A DNA stretch of 64,000 nucleotides from assembly GCA_949710005.1 (NCBI GenBank), contig OX453272.1, forward strand, positions 6,692,133-6,756,132, in the 5' to 3' direction. The notes beneath the pieces were generated by a model that saw only the letters and a program-made list of their open reading frames with translations, ran no database searches and was not told the origin of the DNA. Positions 60,105 to 64,000 of the stretch are shown one piece after another. How positions within the stretch are numbered: position 1 is the stretch's first letter; each line of letters starts with the position of its first letter. The translations under genes were made by a program, and so were the position numbers. The stretch is from Ricordea florida. Lineage: Eukaryota > Cnidaria > Anthozoa > Corallimorpharia > Ricordeidae.

Positions 60105-60288
60105 TCCCCCTTTCTAGACAAAAACACTGTTAACACTATAAGGCTGAAGTTCTGAGACTTAAGATGGAAAATCAGGCGAAACAATCAAAGTCTTGTATCT
60201 TAAAGAAAATCAAATCACTGTCCGGTTAAACAGATGAGTAGAACAAAACAAATCGGTCTCTCTAAACGGTTACACTATGAGACCAAGT
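60105..60288. other. Non-coding 3' region of the Gypsy element
   Basis: About 180 bases between the end of the pol frame and the LTR. It carries the polypurine tract at its LTR side and no coding sequence. Confidence 0.7.
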
Positions 60289-63200
60289 TCACAAATTGAG
60301 TCGGGTAGGCGGAACAACAGTTCTACCCGAACGAGTCTTAACAACACTACAGGGAGTGTTGACGTCTTGTGGGGTTCCTGTATCCTTGTTCCTGTGGTCA
60401 TTTCCAATTGGAGAGGGTGTCACAGTTTCCTCAATCTCCTCCTTCGGGTTTGAGACAAGATGTCGTCTGTTCCTACGTAGAAGAGATTGCTCTGTTTTGA
60501 CGACATATGACCTGGGCTGAGGGGATTTCTGAATCACCACTGCTGGGGCGCTCTTGTCTGGTATCCAAACTTTGTCACCTGGATTTAAATCAGGAAGTAC
60601 TGATGCTCGATGGCGTTTATTGTAATATTCAGCTTGTCGCTGTTTGTAAGCTCTCTCAGACTTTCACAGCTGTTCGAAGTTAGGCAGCTTGGGAATTAGT
60701 TTCTCAGGTGTCAGTGGGAGTGTTGAGCGCAGCTTTCTTCCCATCAGTAGCTCTGCTGGAGTGTAACCATTCTCCAGTGGGGTGGATCTGTATGTAAGTA
60801 GTGCCAAGTACGGATCTTCTGACTTGATGATCAAGTCTTTGGCAGTCTTGACAGCTCTTTCCACTTCACCGTTACTCTGTGGGTAGTGAGGGCTACTTGT
60901 GAGGTGTGTAAAGCCCCATTCTTCGGCAAATTTTGAAAAAGTGGCGGCTGCAAATTGAGGTCCATTGTCAGAGACAACGATTTCTGGGATGCCATGGCGA
61001 CAGAAGAATGACTTTAAGTGGTTGATAGTGTTCTCAGTTGTTGTACTCTTAAGGGGAGCTATTTCGAAGAATCTCGAATAATAGTCCACAACAATGATGT
61101 ACGTTTTGCCATTGTGGTAGAACAGGTCGGTAGCTACCTTTTGCCATGGTCTCTCTGGCAGAGGAGTTGGTATCATAGGCTCTGCATGGTTCTTTCGGTG
61201 TTTGCAACAGGTCGGGCACGTTGTGACCACGTCTTCAATCTGTTTGCTGAGACCAGGCCACCAAACTGACTCACGGGCTCTTTCGCGACATTTGCGGATT
61301 CCTTGGTGTCCCGCGTGGATTTTATCCAACATGTCCAAACGAAGGGATGAGGGAATGATGAGTCTTGAGTCTTTCATCAGGAGACCTCTCAGGAACGTAA
61401 TAGAAGCTCTTTCTGGCCAATAAGCATTAATTGCTGAGTTCAGCTTTGACTTGTCCGGCCATCCTTCGGTGCAGAATTGCTGCAGTTTTCGGCACACTTC
61501 ATCATCTTGCTGGTGAAGTCGTATCTCTTCTAATCTTCGCTCAGTAGCTGGCAAGCCTTCCAGGATGTTAGCCACATACAAACTGAGGTCTTCATTGAGG
61601 CGTATGTCAGCTTTTGTAGGTGACTTTCTCAGAGGTGCTCTTGAAAGTGTGTCTGCAACTACCAATGCTTTTCCTGGAATGTGACACATGATGAATGAGT
61701 ATTTCATTAATCTCATTTTAAATCTCTGGATCCTAGGAGGAAGTTCATCCAAGTTTTTCGAGCCAAACAGCGGCACCAACGGTTTGTGGTCTGTCTCTAT
61801 GAGGATGTCTTTTCCTAGGATGTAGTCGTTAAACTTCTCGCACGCCCATGTTGTCGCAAGTGCTTCTTTTTCGATTTGAGCATACCGCTGCTCGGTGCTA
61901 GTCATGGATCTTGAAGCATAGGCCACTGGTTTCCTTGCTCCAGTTTCTTGTTCTTGTAGGAGGACTGCGCCAAGTCCATAAGATGAGGCATCTGCGGACA
62001 AGATTGTTTTCTTCGCAGGATCATAGTGCGCAAGGACTGGGGTTGAAGTGAGCTCCTTTTTCAACTTCTCAAAGGCATCCTGCTGGGTCAGACTCCAAAG
62101 GAATTCATTCTTCTTGCTCAGAAGATCTCTGATTGGTTTGGTTTTCTCTGCTAGGTGGGGGACAAATTTTCCTAACTGGTTCACCATTCCGAGAAACCTG
62201 CGGATGTCACTCACATTCTGGGGTGTGTCCATGTCCTGTATTGACTCTGTTTTCTCTGGGTCAGACTTGATTCCATCTCCGTTAAGAACATATCCAGCAA
62301 ACTTCACTTCTTTCTTTGAAAATTCGCACTTTTCTGCATTTAGGGTGGCTCCAGCGCCATCAAGTTTCTTTAATACCGCTTTGAGTCGACGGTCATGTTC
62401 CTCTTGGGTTTTCGCATGGATGAGCATGTCATCAATAATAGAAATGTGGCCCTCGGATCCCTCCAATATTTGGCTCATCTTCTTTTGGTAATGTTCTGGC
62501 GCAGACTTGATCCCGAACGGCATTCTATTGAAACAGAATCTGCCAAAGGGTGTGATGAATGTTGTCAACAAGCGGGAATCTGGGTCGAGCTTCTCTTGCC
62601 AGAATCCAGAATTGCAGTCCAACTTGGTGAAGAACTTCGATTCACTGATTTGGGCCAACAGGTTGTCAATTTTTGGTAAAGGGTATGTCTCTCGTAGAAC
62701 ATTCTCATTGAGTTTCGTTAGATCGACACATATGCGAATTCTCCCATCAGGCTTTGGAACAACAACCATGCCTGCACACCAGTCGGTTGGTATGTCAACT
62801 TTTGAAATGACGCCAAGGGTTTCCATTCTCTGTAGCTCTGCTTTGACCTTCGGCATGAGAGGTAGGGCTACACGTCTTGGTGTTGTAATCGCATAAGGTG
62901 TTGAACCAGGTTTCAACTTGATGCTGAATTCTCCTTCCAGCTCTCCCAGACCTTTAAACAAATTAGGGTACATTGTTTTAACTTCTTGCTCAATTCTTGT
63001 GCTGTCATCAGAATGGATTGTTTCGACTTTTTGTACCAGGTTCAAGGCTTCAATGGCTGGTCGTCCTAGCAACGGTTCTTTTAGGTTGTCCACGATGTAG
63101 ATTTCTTGTGTAGTCGCCTTGCCATTTCCGGCTTTCAGGTTTCCTTTGATTACTCCTTTTACGGAAAGTTTAGACTGGCCAGGTCCAAACAGTTCTCGCG

Positions 63201-63999
63201 AGGATTTATGGAGATTGCCCATTCCGGTTTGCAAGTACAGGGACTCTGGGATGACTGTCACGTCTGCACCAGTATCAATTTTAAAGCGCATCGTTGCTTT
63301 TCCGAGCAATAAATTCACGGACCATTTTGCTTGGGATTCATCGCCTTCGACTGCTCCAAGGAAATAACAACCTTCGTCTGAAGTACCACTTTGTATTTCT
63401 TCGTCTACCGAACGAACAATTTTGCTTTTACATTCTGAAGCGTAGTGTCCACGTTTCTTACATTTCAGGCAAGTCGCATCGGAAGCTGGACATTTTTCTC
63501 TTTTGTGTGCTGGCGATTTGCCACATCGATAACACTTCTTCGCGGGAGGCCTTTTAGAATTTTTCTGATCTTTCGTTTCTTCGGGCAATTTTACTTTATC
63601 TTTCGGCGGTTTCCACTTGGTGTCTCGAATGCGGTTAATTTTTCCATCTTCTCCATCTCCTTTAAGGATTTCATGATGTTCCTTTACCAGCTCTGAAGAT
63701 TTCGCTTGCTTCACGGCTTTATCGAGTGTGAGCGTATCATCTTGCATAAGCTTTTGTGACAACGTGGCGTTACGAATACCAACAACGATGCGGTCTCGTA
63801 TTAATTCTTCTTTGAGAGTTCCAAACTGGCAGGTCTCTGCAAGCTCGTACAGGCTTTCGATGAAATCGATCACGGATTCTTGTTCGCCTTGAACACGCTT
63901 GTTAAATCGAGCTCTTTCGAAGATAACATTTGTGCGGCCCACAAAGTGTGTTGCGAAACGTCCTTTTACGGTCTCGTAGACTTGATCGTCTGCAGCGAG
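60289..63999 (-). CDS. Gag-pol polyprotein of Ty3/Gypsy retrotransposon, one in-frame stop
   Basis: One continuous minus-strand frame enters from the right edge. In order: the end of Gag with two zinc knuckles (CYRCGKSP and CLKCKKRGHYASEC, about 63535-63430), aspartic protease (DTGADVTV, about 63275), reverse transcriptase (VDLTKLN, FTKLDCNSGFWQ, IIDDML), RNase H (SADASSYGLG), then integrase with HHCC (HAGHQGIRK to CPTCCKH) and the DDE core (ATDLF, SDNGPQ, NGEVERA). Gag and pol share one frame. A TGA at 60664-60666 interrupts the integrase C-terminal region, after which the same frame stays open to the TGA at 60289. The copy is otherwise free of stops, so it inserted fairly recently. Confidence 0.93.
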
Positions 64000-64000
64000 T

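Overview
The window looks like nuclear DNA of an early-branching marine animal, most likely an anthozoan cnidarian such as a stony coral. The protein families are animal ones (CDK11 with its PITSLRE motif, GAPDH, DNA ligase III with a BRCT tail, a rhodopsin-class GPCR). The genes are intron-rich, the DNA is AT-rich, and non-coding DNA is packed with small inverted-repeat transposons. The species assignment is inference.

Layout. 77-2788 (+): 3' part of an unrecognised gene with an EF-hand-like segment. 2789-5125: spacer with nested fold-back elements. 5126-16637 (+): complete CDK11 in 13 coding exons; every junction keeps frame and gives about 1001 residues. 16638-23352: transposon-rich spacer, including a Mutator-like element with 346-bp terminal inverted repeats and a 9-bp target duplication. 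23353-28945 (+): complete GAPDH in 7 coding exons, 334 residues. 28946-33395: spacer with MITEs, a LINE relic and a 755-bp palindrome. 33396-56979 (-): the last 22 coding exons of DNA ligase III (653 residues), from the end of the N-terminal DNA-binding region through the catalytic core to the BRCT domain; its 5' exons are not visible. A single-exon GPCR gene (39968-41350, -) lies inside one LIG3 intron. Other LIG3 introns hold two related elements with TIRs beginning CAGGCCTTCTG, one of which contains a Ginger-like element, plus many MITEs and SINEs. 57-64 kb: an L1-like LINE (ORF1 and the endonuclease part of ORF2) cut by a Ty3/Gypsy LTR retrotransposon on the minus strand, which runs off the right end.

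The host genes do not form an operon-like unit; they are independent animal genes (kinase, glycolysis, DNA repair, receptor signalling). The most interesting points are a predicted U12-type intron in the LIG3 BRCT region whose best-fitting 3' end is TG rather than AG, a GC-AG intron in LIG3, MITEs inserted within about 15 bases of two LIG3 donor sites, and several transposon nests whose target duplications can be read directly.
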